DNA from: MTP4 sp9310u
Lineage (GTDB): Archaea > Halobacteriota > Methanosarcinia > Methanosarcinales > Methanosarcinaceae
Direction of reading: 5' to 3'
Length of the DNA stretch: 64,000 bases
Assembly: GCA_030627005.1 (NCBI GenBank)
Contig: DAOUSW010000001.1
Span: 1 to 64,000 of the forward strand
How positions within the stretch are numbered: position 1 is the stretch's first letter; each line of letters starts with the position of its first letter. Made by a program: the position numbers and the translations under genes. Below, piece after piece: positions 17,355 through 25,691 of the stretch. Below the pieces are notes generated by a model, which saw only the letters and a list, made by a program, of their open reading frames with translations, was not told the DNA's origin and searched no databases.

Positions 17355-18047
17355 TCATTCCAGAGCAAATTCGACCGCTGCAAGCGCATGGACCTTCGTG
17401 GTATCAAACACGGGAACTTCCGCGTCCTCCTGCCCGATAAGCAGCGGAATTTCGGTACATCCGAGCACTATTCCCTCAGCTCCTTTTGAAACAAGGTCTC
17501 CGATGATTTCCTTGAATTTCTCCCTGGAATCGTCCTTTATAATACCCAGACACAGTTCATTGAAAATCACGTTGTTCACGAATTCCCGGTCCCCTGCCTC
17601 AGGAATAAGCACCTTAATTCCGAATTTATCTTCGAGCCGCTCCCTGTAAAAAGTTTCCTCCATGGTGAACTTCGTACCCAGAAGCCCTACTTTTTCCAGC
17701 CCTGTCGCCTGAATCTCCCCGGCAGCCGCATCAGCGATGTGCAACAGCGGGAGCCCCGCCTTTGCTTCCACCTTTTCCGCAAGTTTATGCATGGTATTCG
17801 TGCAGATCAGGAGGAAATCCGCTCCCGCCTCTTTCAGTTCCAGGGCAGCCTCGCCCAGGCAGGCTTCAAGCCCTTCCCAGTCCCCGCTGACCAGCATTTT
17901 CTCGATGTCCCCGAAATCAACCGAGTAGAGGATGCACTTTGCGGAATGCAGCCCGCCCATTTTCTCCTTTACCGCCTCATTAACAAGCCTGTAATACTCG
18001 AGGGAAGATTCCCAGCTCATCCCGCCGATCATTCCTATCGTTTTCAT
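17355..18047 (-). CDS. Aspartate/glutamate racemase family protein
   Basis: A cofactor-independent amino-acid racemase of the Asp/Glu racemase family (YgeA/RacX type). The two catalytic cysteines are both present: ICTNTMH near residue 83 and LGCTEIPLL near residue 197. The N-terminus MKTIGMIGGMSWESS is the family start. 230 residues is normal. It may make D-aspartate or another D-amino acid; substrate is not predictable. It stands alone, with long AT-rich DNA on both sides. Confidence 0.9.
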   Translation of the reverse strand: MKTIGMIGGMSWESSLEYYRLVNEAVKEKMGGLHSAKCILYSVDFGDIEKMLVSGDWEGLEACLGEAALELKEAGADFLLICTNTMHKLAEKVEAKAGLPLLHIADAAAGEIQATGLEKVGLLGTKFTMEETFYRERLEDKFGIKVLIPEAGDREFVNNVIFNELCLGIIKDDSREKFKEIIGDLVSKGAEGIVLGCTEIPLLIGQEDAEVPVFDTTKVHALAAVEFALE

Positions 18048-18323
18048 GCAAAAACCTCAAATAAACCCTGTTTTCGATATATTCGATACAATAAAACACT
18101 TTTAATTAATTAAAGTATCATGTCTAACACGTTTCATGTCTACACGTTTCATATTTACACATTTACGTATCCGATACCTTTAATATCCAACACTTTTCAC
18201 ATACAAGACGTCTCAAAACTAAAACCTCTCAAATCCAAAACGCCTCAAAACTAAGACATCTCAAAGCTAACACGTTTGCAGAATAAAAAGAGCCTAACAT
18301 ATTCACAGGAGAAAACGATTCCC
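18048..18323. other. Divergent intergenic region with degenerate repeats
   Basis: It contains a drifting series of ACACGTTTCAT and CTCAAAACTAAAAC units (about 18120-18275) between the racemase and transporter genes. No gene seen. Confidence 0.5.
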
Positions 18324-19136
18324 ATGCCTGACTGCCTGACCTACTTCTTTCTCTTTCCCCTGGCCGTCATTATTGCAATCCTTGCCATGTCCGCAGGCAT
18401 TTCGGGCACGAACTTCTGGATTCCGGTCTACATCATATGGCTGGACTTTGATACGAGAACAGCTTTCTGGCTCGGGCTTTTGACCATGATCTTCGGGTTC
18501 GGTTCCGGCGTACTCAGGAACCTGAAACAGAAAACCGTTAACTGGTACATCGTTAAAGAGTACCTGAAAATCACGATCCCGGCAGCTATTGTAGGAGCCC
18601 TGCTGGTTCCATTTGCCCCCGTGGGACTACTTCTGCTCCTTTTCGCAAGTTTCATCCTGGGATACGGAAGCTACCTCGTATACCGCTACTGGCTTTACTA
18701 CAGGGGAAAAGTCCCGGAAGAATTCGTAACCCGTGACAATATATGCTGGAAACGCGCTGCTGTTGCCGGCTTTCTGAAAGGGCTCATCGTAACAGGGCTT
18801 GGAAAGCTGATAACCCCCTGCATCCTGGAACATAAAGATATAAAGTCACCTGCAGAAGCTGTGGGCTCCACGGTCCTCATAATCTTTGTTGTTAACCTCA
18901 TAGCCCTCCTCTTCCGCCTGACCCCGGACTTTATTCCTGTCCTGGTAGAACAGAAGGTACTTATCTTTGATACGATGCTCTGGGTAGCTCCGGGAGTGGT
19001 CCTGGGAGGGCAACTGGGCCCGGCTGTTGCAAGAAGGTTCTCGCCGCAGGGGATGAGACTTTATGTGGGGATCCTGCTGATCGGTGTCAGCATACTGATA
19101 TATCTAAGGGATCTAAGAGCCTTTGCCCTCATTTAA
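18324..19136 (+). CDS. TauE/SafE (TSUP) family membrane transporter
   Basis: About 270 residues with seven to eight hydrophobic segments and the TSUP pattern: an N-terminal MSAGISGTNFWIP motif in the first helix pair, then a second half starting near AAVAGFLKGLIVTGLG that repeats the fold. Relatives export sulfite, sulfonates or other small anions. I start at the ATG at 18324, which has AGGAG about 12 bases upstream, rather than the TTG at 18276, which has none. No sulfur-metabolism gene is adjacent, so the substrate is unknown. Confidence 0.85.
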   Translation: MPDCLTYFFLFPLAVIIAILAMSAGISGTNFWIPVYIIWLDFDTRTAFWLGLLTMIFGFGSGVLRNLKQKTVNWYIVKEYLKITIPAAIVGALLVPFAPVGLLLLLFASFILGYGSYLVYRYWLYYRGKVPEEFVTRDNICWKRAAVAGFLKGLIVTGLGKLITPCILEHKDIKSPAEAVGSTVLIIFVVNLIALLFRLTPDFIPVLVEQKVLIFDTMLWVAPGVVLGGQLGPAVARRFSPQGMRLYVGILLIGVSILIYLRDLRAFALI

Positions 19137-19332
19137 GGAATAAAATTGTTGCCAAATCATTGCTAAATTGTTTCCAGACCATTGCCCTTTTTAAAGAAAG
19201 AACTCCAAAAAGCGAAAAACTCCAAAAAAACAATATAGATGGAGTGGTTAATAAGAGCTAAACCCCGGTATCAGGCAAAAAACCGAAAAAAATTGTTTGA
19301 TAACCATTAAACAACCCTAGAAAAGGATAAAC

Positions 19333-19740
19333 ATGTTTCTAAAACTCTTTTCCCTTTTCCTGATTATTCCCCTCGTGGAACTCTACCTCCTGCTCAAGAT
19401 CGGAGGCATAATCGGCGCTTTCAACACAGTGCTGGTCATCTTCATAACCGCAACTATTGGCGCTTACCTTGCAAAAAGCCAGGGCTTCCTTGTACTCCGC
19501 AAGATCCAGGAAGCAAACAGCCAGGGCTACATGCCCGGAAACGAACTCCTGCACGGCCTCTTCGCCCTCATCGGCGGCTTTGCCCTCCTTACCCCCGGCT
19601 TCCTGACCGACGCCATCGGGTTTTCCATGCTCATCCCCCAGATCCGGGAAATCTACGTGGGCATTGCAAAAGAGACGCTCCGGAAAAAGATCGAAAGGGG
19701 AGATGTGCAGATGCACATGTACACGAATTTCAGGCCCTGA
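19333..19740 (+). CDS. fxsA: FxsA family membrane protein
   Basis: 135 residues. The family core is clear: the N-terminal helix LFLIIPLVELYLLLKIG, a second helix with ITATIGAYLAKSQG, then GGFALLTPGFLTDAIGF. The C-terminal part is charged and cytoplasmic. E. coli FxsA overproduction relieves phage T7 exclusion by the F plasmid; the normal role is unknown. The ATG at 19333 is preceded by AAAAGGATAAAC. It lies about 200 bases after the TauE/SafE gene on the same strand, possibly with its own promoter. Confidence 0.9.
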   Translation: MFLKLFSLFLIIPLVELYLLLKIGGIIGAFNTVLVIFITATIGAYLAKSQGFLVLRKIQEANSQGYMPGNELLHGLFALIGGFALLTPGFLTDAIGFSMLIPQIREIYVGIAKETLRKKIERGDVQMHMYTNFRP

Positions 19741-19773
19741 AAAGGGAAACTCCTGCTTTTTACTTTTTACTTT

Positions 19774-19926
19774 TTACTTTTCTTTTTTCGGCCCGGTATC
19801 GGCATCATTTTCCTGCCATGTAAACCCGTATTTCTCCAGGCCGCCTGACTTGACCTGGCCGTAGGGGAAGTAATCGCTGCGTTCAACTTCAAGCCCGTTT
19901 TCATTTACAATACGCTCAGGGCTTTA
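19774..19926 (-). pseudogene. Remnant of an RHS/YD-repeat protein gene
   Basis: A short minus-strand frame reads ..ENGLEVERSDYFPYGQV.., then GGLEKYGFTWQENDADTG, then a stop. This is the typical RHS core edge (YFPYGxV...YxFTGQExDxxTG). About 50 codons remain, and the expected LMYYGARYYDP continuation is missing. It is flanked by REP-like hairpins and degenerate repeats, so it is a decayed fragment of a large RHS toxin or surface protein. Confidence 0.7.
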
Positions 19927-19979
19927 ACATCAATTTAACAGCCGAATTTTCTGCATGACCTCAGAACCCCGGGCTCTCA

Positions 19980-20016
19980 CCGGGCGCGAGCGCAGCGAAG
20001 CGGCCGGCTTTTCCAT
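19980..20016 (-). repeat. REP-like hairpin, copy 1
   Basis: On the minus strand it reads GGAAAAGCCGGCCGCTTC then GCTGCGCTCGCGCCCGGTGAG. The outer GGAAAAGCCG and GGTGAG match the other family members, while the inner stem differs. Confidence 0.65.
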
Positions 20017-20139
20017 AAAAATTCATAGAAAAATACGTGAAATTTGACGATTTAAACCTTTTTTCCGTTGTATTGACTAAAAATTAAAGCCGTATATTTT
20101 TTCAGAACACTCCAAATAAGCCAGATGTATGCTTTTCTT

Positions 20140-20285
20140 GTACATGCAAATGTCCTGTAAAAGTCATCAAGAGATACTTGATAGTCGTTTGGATGAAACT
20201 TTCCAGTCATTGAGATATATTTTTTAGTTATACAGATGACTTTTGTCAGTCATCTTGAGATACTTTTTAGTTATGCAAATATACT
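20140..20285. repeat. Three degenerate copies of a ~50-bp unit
   Basis: AAGTCATCAAGAGATAC, CAGTCATTGAGATATA and CAGTCATCTTGAGATAC occur in series, each followed by a TAGT.. TATNCA stretch. Non-coding DNA between the RHS remnant and lrgB. Confidence 0.6.
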
Positions 20286-20290
20286 TTTCG

Positions 20291-20326
20291 GAAAAAGCCG
20301 GTCGTCTTGGACGACCGGTGAGAGTG
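20291..20326 (+). repeat. REP-like hairpin, copy 2
   Basis: GGAAAAAGCCGGTCGTC, a TTG loop, then GACGACCGGTGAGAG. The stem GGTCGTC/GACGACC replaces the GCTCGCC/GGCGAGC stem of copies 3 and 4 while keeping pairing. Confidence 0.7.
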
Positions 20327-20417
20327 CCGGTACCTGAAAAGCAATTCGAAAAAGGTTTTTCGGAATAACTGAATGATGGATCACGGTCGCCTTTTCCTGG
20401 CTAAAAACTTGTAAGCT

Positions 20418-21143
20418 TCAGAAAATAATCCCGAATACGTAAACCAGCAGTGGTGCAAGGAAAACAGTTAGCAGCCCGGCAATCCCGATTGCAAGCCCGC
20501 TCATCGCCCATTCGGTTTCCCCGAGTTCTATGGCTTTGGTGGTCCCGAGGGCATGGGAAGCGGTGCCGATCGCAACGCCGATCGCAACTTTGTCTTTTAT
20601 ACGGAAGCAGCGGCAGATAAACGGCCCCAGGACCGCCCCGATTATTCCCGTAACTACGATTGCAGCCACGGTTACAGCGGGCAGGCCGCCAAGCTGCCTT
20701 GAGATTTCCATACCTATGGGGGTGGTAACGGACTTTGGGACAAGGGAAATGCTCAGGGCTTCATCGAGCCCGAAAAGGTGGGAGAGGACGAGGATGCTTG
20801 ACATTCCCGCGATGCTGCCTGCGCTTATACCGGCCAGGATTGGAAGGGCGTCACTTTTCAGGAGCTGGATCTTTTTGTAGAGGGGGACGGCAAGGACAAC
20901 GGTTGCAGGCCCCAGGAAGAAGGAGATGTAGTCCCCGCCCCGGTTAAAAGTCTCGAAATCAATCCCGGTGTACATGAGGAGAAGAATTACGATAACGCAG
21001 CCCACGAGGAGAGGGTTCAGGGCTGATACCCGGACCTTTTTGTACAGTACAATGCCTATCTGGTAAGCGACGAGGGAAAGCAGAATCCCGAAAAGGGGCG
21101 TGAAAATGAATTCTTCGGCAAGATACGCCTGTAAGCCCGGCAT
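20418..21143 (-). CDS. lrgB: LrgB/CidB family membrane protein
   Basis: 241 residues with seven to eight hydrophobic segments. It carries family landmarks near the middle (SLVPKSVTTPIGMEIS) and end (ASHALGTTKAIELGETE). LrgA/LrgB pairs are holin-like or metabolite-export systems in bacteria; plant and bacterial LrgAB homologues move glycolate or pyruvate. The start ATG directly abuts the stop codon of the upstream lrgA gene with no gap, so the two are translationally coupled. The role in archaea is not established. Confidence 0.93.
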   Translation of the reverse strand: MPGLQAYLAEEFIFTPLFGILLSLVAYQIGIVLYKKVRVSALNPLLVGCVIVILLLMYTGIDFETFNRGGDYISFFLGPATVVLAVPLYKKIQLLKSDALPILAGISAGSIAGMSSILVLSHLFGLDEALSISLVPKSVTTPIGMEISRQLGGLPAVTVAAIVVTGIIGAVLGPFICRCFRIKDKVAIGVAIGTASHALGTTKAIELGETEWAMSGLAIGIAGLLTVFLAPLLVYVFGIIF

Positions 21144-21743
21144 TTAGCTCACCTGCCCCTGAACATTCCCCTGAACATGCTCATGCATATTCTCTCGTAC
21201 ATGCTCCTGTACAGGCTCCATTACATGTGCCAGCTCATGTTCCGACATATGTTTCTGCACATTTTCCGACACATTTTCCGGCACATATTTCTGTGAAGGC
21301 TCTGATGCCCCTGTATTTACAACGTTTCTGGCTTTTGTTCCAGCCGCAGCTTTTTCGGCCGAAGTTACGGGTTTTTCCGGGTAGCCGGATTCAGGCTGCC
21401 TTTTATTAAGGTATTTTTTCAAGAGTTCCACGGTAAGCCCTGTCACGGCCAGGATTACAACGGTTGAAAGCACGGAGATTTCGAGAATCGCCGTCCACTT
21501 CCCTTCCAGCAGGGTAAAGCAGGTTATCAGGCTGACTCCTGCGGGCAGGAAGAAGAAAGCCAGGTTATCAAGCAAAAACCCGCTCATTTTATCGATCATT
21601 TCAAGCATGATCACGCCCGCAGATAGGCCGAAGAAGAGGAGAAGCATGCCTATGACGTTGCCCGGGACCGGAAGACCGAACGCTTTTTGCAGTAGCTCGC
21701 CCAGGAAATAAATGCTCAGGATAATTGAGAATTGTTTTAGCAA
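21144..21743 (-). CDS. lrgA: LrgA/CidA family membrane protein with a His/Glu-rich tail
   Basis: About 199 residues. The first 115 form the usual four-helix LrgA/CidA domain (GLPVPGNVIGMLLLFFGL). Then comes an unusual hydrophilic tail of about 85 residues, ending in degenerate repeats rich in Val, His, Glu and Met (VQEHVRENMHEHVQGNV). Family members normally stop near residue 130-140. A TTG at 21743 has GGAGG 11 bases upstream and gives the expected N-terminus; a GTG at 21761 is the alternative. It forms a two-gene operon with lrgB. The tail could bind metal or a partner, but this is inference. Confidence 0.85.
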   Translation of the reverse strand: MLKQFSIILSIYFLGELLQKAFGLPVPGNVIGMLLLFFGLSAGVIMLEMIDKMSGFLLDNLAFFFLPAGVSLITCFTLLEGKWTAILEISVLSTVVILAVTGLTVELLKKYLNKRQPESGYPEKPVTSAEKAAAGTKARNVVNTGASEPSQKYVPENVSENVQKHMSEHELAHVMEPVQEHVRENMHEHVQGNVQGQVS

Positions 21744-21918
21744 GGTTTGTTTTGCCTCCACCTGATTCAGGTGGGGTACAGGGAAAATCTCATTATATAA
21801 ATTTGTTATGGGTCTGGAAAAGAGGTACGGGCCTGAAAGAGATGGGTCTAAGTGGACATGGGTCAAAAAAACAATACCTTCATATTACGAAAAGCCCCTA
21901 TTTTCATTGGGGATTTTG

Positions 21919-23097
21919 ATGGGAAAGAAACGTTTCGTTTACATGGACCATGCAGCCACCACCTTCAGCAAACCCGAGGTGGTTGAGGCTATGCGGTATT
22001 TTTTGAAAGAGCATTTCGGGAATCCTTCGTCCATGTATTCCATAGGGAGGGAAGCCAGGGAAGCGGTGGAAACCGCCCGGGAACAGCTTGCAAAAGCCCT
22101 GGGAGCCGATCCGGAAGAGATCTATTTTACATCGGGGGGAACGGAGTCCGACAACTGGGCTGTCAAGGGGACGGCTTTTGCCAGGCGAAAGGAAGGAAAA
22201 CACATAATCACAACCCCGATAGAGCACCATGCCGTGCTCTACCCCTGCGAGTACCTGGAAACAAAGGGCTTTGAAGTAACCTACCTGCCTGTGGACGGGG
22301 ACGGGCTTGTTGACCCTGCGGACGTGGAAGCCGCAATTCGGGACGATACTATCCTGATCTCGGTTATGTACGCCAACAACGAGATAGGGACCCTTGAACC
22401 TGTGCCCGAGATTGGGAAAATCGCCGCCGAAAAGGGGATTCCCTTCCATACCGATGCCGTGCAGGTGATCGGGAAAGTCCCGCTGGACATGAAGCGGGCT
22501 CATTCGGACGTGGACATGCTTTCCCTTTCTTCGCACAAGTTCTACGGGCCGAAAGGGGTGGGAGCCCTCTACATCCGGAAAGGGGTGGAGATTGACAATT
22601 ACATGCACGGAGGCGCACAGGAGCGGGGAAAGAGGGCAGGGACGGAAAATGTCGCCGGGATTGTCGGCATGGCAAAGGCAATTGAACTTGCTACCGCAGA
22701 CATCGAAGCCCATAATAAAAAGATAAGGAAGCTTCGGGACCGGCTCAGGGCTGGTGTCCTGGAAATTCCCCATACCCGGCTGAACGGGCACCCGGAAAAG
22801 CGCCTGCCCGGAAACCTGAACTTCAGCTTCGAGTTTATCGAGGGAGAGTCCCTGCTGCTCATGCTCGACCAGGCCGGAGTCTGCGGGTCTACGGGAAGCG
22901 CCTGTTCCTCGGGTTCGGCCGGACCTTCGCATGTGCTCACTGCAATCGGGCTCTCCCCGGAAATAGCCCAGGGGACCCTTCGCCTGACCCTGGGGGACGC
23001 CAACAGCGAAGAAGATATAGACTACGTGCTCGAGGTGCTGCCGGAAGTTGTCGAGAAGTTGAGAGCAATGTCCCCTTTCTACAAACCGACAACCTGA
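21919..23097 (+). CDS. iscS: Cysteine desulfurase (IscS/NifS type)
   Basis: A PLP enzyme that takes sulfur from cysteine for Fe-S cluster and thiolation chemistry. It has YMDHAATT at residues 8-15, FHTDAVQVIGK near 176-186, the PLP lysine K207 in SSHKFYGPKG, and the sulfur-accepting C329 in GSTGSACSSGS. 392 residues is normal for group I. The chosen ATG at 21919 follows a TTGGGGATTTTG leader and puts MDHAATT in the usual place. It is followed 38 bases later by a NifU/IscU-like scaffold gene, so the two form a cluster-assembly unit. Confidence 0.95.
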   Translation: MGKKRFVYMDHAATTFSKPEVVEAMRYFLKEHFGNPSSMYSIGREAREAVETAREQLAKALGADPEEIYFTSGGTESDNWAVKGTAFARRKEGKHIITTPIEHHAVLYPCEYLETKGFEVTYLPVDGDGLVDPADVEAAIRDDTILISVMYANNEIGTLEPVPEIGKIAAEKGIPFHTDAVQVIGKVPLDMKRAHSDVDMLSLSSHKFYGPKGVGALYIRKGVEIDNYMHGGAQERGKRAGTENVAGIVGMAKAIELATADIEAHNKKIRKLRDRLRAGVLEIPHTRLNGHPEKRLPGNLNFSFEFIEGESLLLMLDQAGVCGSTGSACSSGSAGPSHVLTAIGLSPEIAQGTLRLTLGDANSEEDIDYVLEVLPEVVEKLRAMSPFYKPTT

Positions 23098-23135
23098 AGC
23101 AAGCACGTGAGAGACAAATTCCAGGAGGAAATCGG

Positions 23136-23528
23136 GTGTATAATGAAAAGGTAATGGACCACTTCACAAACCCTCGAAACGTGGGAGAAATCGAAGACGC
23201 CGACGGGGTAGGGGAAGCCGGAAACCCTCACGGGGATTTCATGAAAATATTCCTTAAGATAAAGGACAACCGCATCGAGGACGTGAAGTTCAAGACCTTC
23301 GGCTGCGCAGCGGCAATCGCATCGAGCAGCATGGCAACGGAACTGATAAAGGGAAAGCCCCTGGAAGAAGCCTGGGACCTGACAAACGAAGCCGTTTCCG
23401 AAGCCTTCGGAGGCCTGCCTCCCGGAAAACTGGAGTGCTCGGTAGTCTCCAGGGAAGCCATCCACATGGCGATCAACGAATATAGGAAAAAGCAGGGACT
23501 TGACCCCTGGGAAGAGAAACAACAGTAA
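23136..23528 (+). CDS. iscU: NifU/IscU-like Fe-S scaffold lacking the first cluster cysteine
   Basis: 130 residues, matching the IscU/NifU N-terminal scaffold. Two of the three usual ligand cysteines are present: C57 in FGCAAAIASSS and C101 in KLECSVVS. The first is absent: where relatives have GNPxCGD, this has GNPHGD (residues 29-34), as if one codon were deleted. The neighbouring Asp is kept. The GTG start at 23136 has a strong AGGAGG site. It is co-transcribed with the cysteine desulfurase. The loss could change the bound cluster or make it a sulfur carrier. Confidence 0.9.
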   Translation: MYNEKVMDHFTNPRNVGEIEDADGVGEAGNPHGDFMKIFLKIKDNRIEDVKFKTFGCAAAIASSSMATELIKGKPLEEAWDLTNEAVSEAFGGLPPGKLECSVVSREAIHMAINEYRKKQGLDPWEEKQQ

Positions 23529-23624
23529 AAACCCGGCTCTGAGAGAAAAAGTGGAAGGAAAAGAGGAGAAAACGAGGAAAGGAAAGAGGAAGAGGAAAGG
23601 AAAGGAGCAGATGTAAACCCGGAA

Positions 23625-23704
23625 AACTGAGGTCCGGGAGAACTGAGGTCCGGGAGAACTGAGGTCCGGGAGAACTGAGGTCCGGGAGAACTAAGGTCCG
23701 GGAA
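23625..23704. repeat. 16-bp tandem repeat, five copies
   Basis: AACTGAGGTCCGGGAG is repeated five times (the last copy has one change) shortly after the scaffold gene, within non-coding DNA. Confidence 0.9.
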
Positions 23705-24135
23705 AACTGAGGGCGGGCCCTAAAACCCTAAAAGAACCGCCCAGGGAGAAGCTCAGAGATATAAAATTCTCAATTAAGGTTGAGGACCTTTTTTAAGCAA
23801 AAGCTGACTTGAGGCAGCGTAAAACCTGGAAAGAACTTTGTACAAGCCAGCCTTAGCTTTTTTTGGAGGAAAATGCTCAAACTTGCAAATTCGGTGGGTT
23901 TACCTCCGCTCATGTTTGCTATGCAAGGTAGTAAAACAAAATCAAGCAAGATAAAGCATATTATTTGGCTAACGAATTATAATCAAAAAGCTAACGATGG
24001 GCGGCAGAACTAAAGCTGAAAAAGTTTCAGGAACATCCCGAAAAGATGTAAAAATAATATAGTCTGTTAGAAAGATTAAACGTCCTGCTCCTGTTTTATC
24101 GTAAACTTAATCAGGAAAAGCTCAGATTTTACCCT
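23705..24135. other. Intergenic region, no gene seen
   Basis: It contains a short stem-loop with a T tract (23776-23795), then AT-rich DNA with GGAGGAAAATGCTC.. and TTTGCTATGCAAGG near 23865-23930. The latter faintly echoes the GCTATGC motif near 940 and 1280. No RNA gene was recognised. Confidence 0.5.
23776..23795 (+). terminator. Possible terminator of the iscSU unit
   Basis: AAGGT-TGAGG-ACCTT is followed by TTTT, about 250 bases after the scaffold stop. The stem is only five bases, and archaeal termination mostly relies on the T tract, so this is tentative. Confidence 0.35.
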
Positions 24136-25065
24136 ATGAAAAAAATAGGGATTGTAGTCACCGACCCCGAGGACTGGACTGCACGGGCCCTGATTGAGGC
24201 AGCCCGGGAAGAAGGTTTTTCTCCTCTAATTCTTGACCTCAGGAGCGCAGAGGTCAGCATAAACTCACAAACTGATTTTAAAGTAGGGGACACCTGCCTT
24301 AGCGACCTTGACGCCGTGGTCGTGCGGGACGTCGGAGCAGGTACCCTGGAAGGGGTTTCGTTCAGGTTCGACATCCTGAGAGAGCTTGAAGCGGAAGGAA
24401 TCCCGGTCATCAATTCCCCCGAAGCAATCCAGAACGCCGCCAACAAATACCACGCTTCCTGGCTCCTGGCAAAAGCCGGGATTCCTGTACCCGAAACCAG
24501 AGCAGTACAGAGTGCCAGCGCTGCCCTGAAGGTGGTCTCAGGGTTCGGGGACGCGGTCATAAAACCTGTTTTCGGGTACAAGGGAAAGGATATTGTAAGG
24601 GTGAGAAACGGAGAAGTCCTTTTTTCGGACCGGAAAAACCAGCCCGTTCCCGTGGAAGAGGCCCTGGAAGCCCTGCTTGCAGAAAGGGGCATGCTCTACA
24701 TCCAGGAGTTCATTGAAAACCCGGGCAGGGACATCAGGGCTTTTGTGGTCGGAGGCAAAACAGTCGGGGCCATTTACCGCAGGGCTCCTGCCGGGTCCTG
24801 GGTGAACAACCTCAGCCAGGGCGGAAGCGCGGACCGCTGCGTGCTGACCGAAGAGCAAAAAACCCTTGCGGAAAAAGCAGCCGAAGCCATCGGGGCTGTG
24901 TTTGCGGGCGTGGATATCATAGAGGGTGTGGAAGAGGAGAGCAGAAACAAAAATGCCCAGAAAATCCTGGAAGTCAACGGGACGCCGTCCGGGAAAGGCA
25001 TTTTCGATGCCTGGGGGATAAATCCCGCCGGGGATATCCTGGGATACATGAAAAATATTTTATGA
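24136..25065 (+). CDS. mptN: RimK-type ATP-grasp glutamate ligase, probable tetrahydromethanopterin:glutamate ligase
   Basis: 309 residues with a RimK-like ATP-grasp fold: NSPEAIQNAANKYHASWLL (residues about 95-113), FVVGGKTVGAIYRRA, and the metal-binding ILEVNGTPSGKGIF near the end. In methanogens this family contains MptN, which adds glutamate to tetrahydromethanopterin to make tetrahydrosarcinapterin, and CofF, which adds the terminal glutamate to F420. I favour MptN for a Methanosarcina, but sequence alone does not exclude CofF. The ATG at 24136 is the family start. Pth2 follows 132 bases downstream on the same strand. Confidence 0.8.
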   Translation: MKKIGIVVTDPEDWTARALIEAAREEGFSPLILDLRSAEVSINSQTDFKVGDTCLSDLDAVVVRDVGAGTLEGVSFRFDILRELEAEGIPVINSPEAIQNAANKYHASWLLAKAGIPVPETRAVQSASAALKVVSGFGDAVIKPVFGYKGKDIVRVRNGEVLFSDRKNQPVPVEEALEALLAERGMLYIQEFIENPGRDIRAFVVGGKTVGAIYRRAPAGSWVNNLSQGGSADRCVLTEEQKTLAEKAAEAIGAVFAGVDIIEGVEEESRNKNAQKILEVNGTPSGKGIFDAWGINPAGDILGYMKNIL

Positions 25066-25197
25066 AATTGATTACAAAAGATACAGTGAATATTGAAGGT
25101 CATATGGAAAATAACACGAAAAGTTACATGGGACCCTCAAAAAAGTACAGGAAACGTTTAAAGTATAAGTTGACCTTGATTAGGCCCGAGGCAAAGG

Positions 25198-25545
25198 ATG
25201 AGTGAATACAAACAGTGCATAGTTACCCGGAATGACCTGAAGTTGTCCAAAGGGAAATTTGCGGTGCAGGTGGCCCATGCTGCGGTTTCGGCTTCGGAAT
25301 GGGCAAGCAAGAGTGACCTTGAAAAATGGAAGGATGGAGGACAGAAAAAGGTTGTCCTCAAAGTTCCGACCCTGAAAGACCTTTACGAACTTAAGGAAAA
25401 GGCAAGACGGGAAGGACTGCCCACAGCTTTGATCCAGGACGCAGGGCTGACCGAAATCCCCCCTGGCACGGTCACAGTCCTCGGAATCGGGCCGGCAAAA
25501 GAAGAGCTTATAGATAAGGTCACAAAGGACCTGAAACTTTTGTGA
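25198..25545 (+). CDS. pth2: Archaeal/eukaryotic-type peptidyl-tRNA hydrolase
   Basis: 115 residues, full-length Pth2. It frees tRNA from peptides that drop off the ribosome. Motifs are QCIVTRNDLKLSKGKFAVQ with the catalytic-region Lys/Gln, AHAAVSASEW, and IQDAGLTEIPPGTVTVLGIG. The start ATG is well placed. It follows the ATP-grasp ligase gene and may share its transcript. Confidence 0.96.
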   Translation: MSEYKQCIVTRNDLKLSKGKFAVQVAHAAVSASEWASKSDLEKWKDGGQKKVVLKVPTLKDLYELKEKARREGLPTALIQDAGLTEIPPGTVTVLGIGPAKEELIDKVTKDLKLL

Positions 25546-25691
25546 ACGCTTTTGCAAAAAAGCAAGGAAACCCTTATCGTGTAGAGTTAATAGGGTGGTT
25601 CTCAGGGTAAATAATTCACCGGATAAATTGATTCTCCGGAAATACGGGGAAGTCAGAAGGTTCCTATAGGACCGGATTTGGGAGTGAGTTC

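Noticed and set aside
23625..23704. Possible CRISPR array
   Set aside because: Units are contiguous with no unique spacers; the same holds for the other tandem repeats here.
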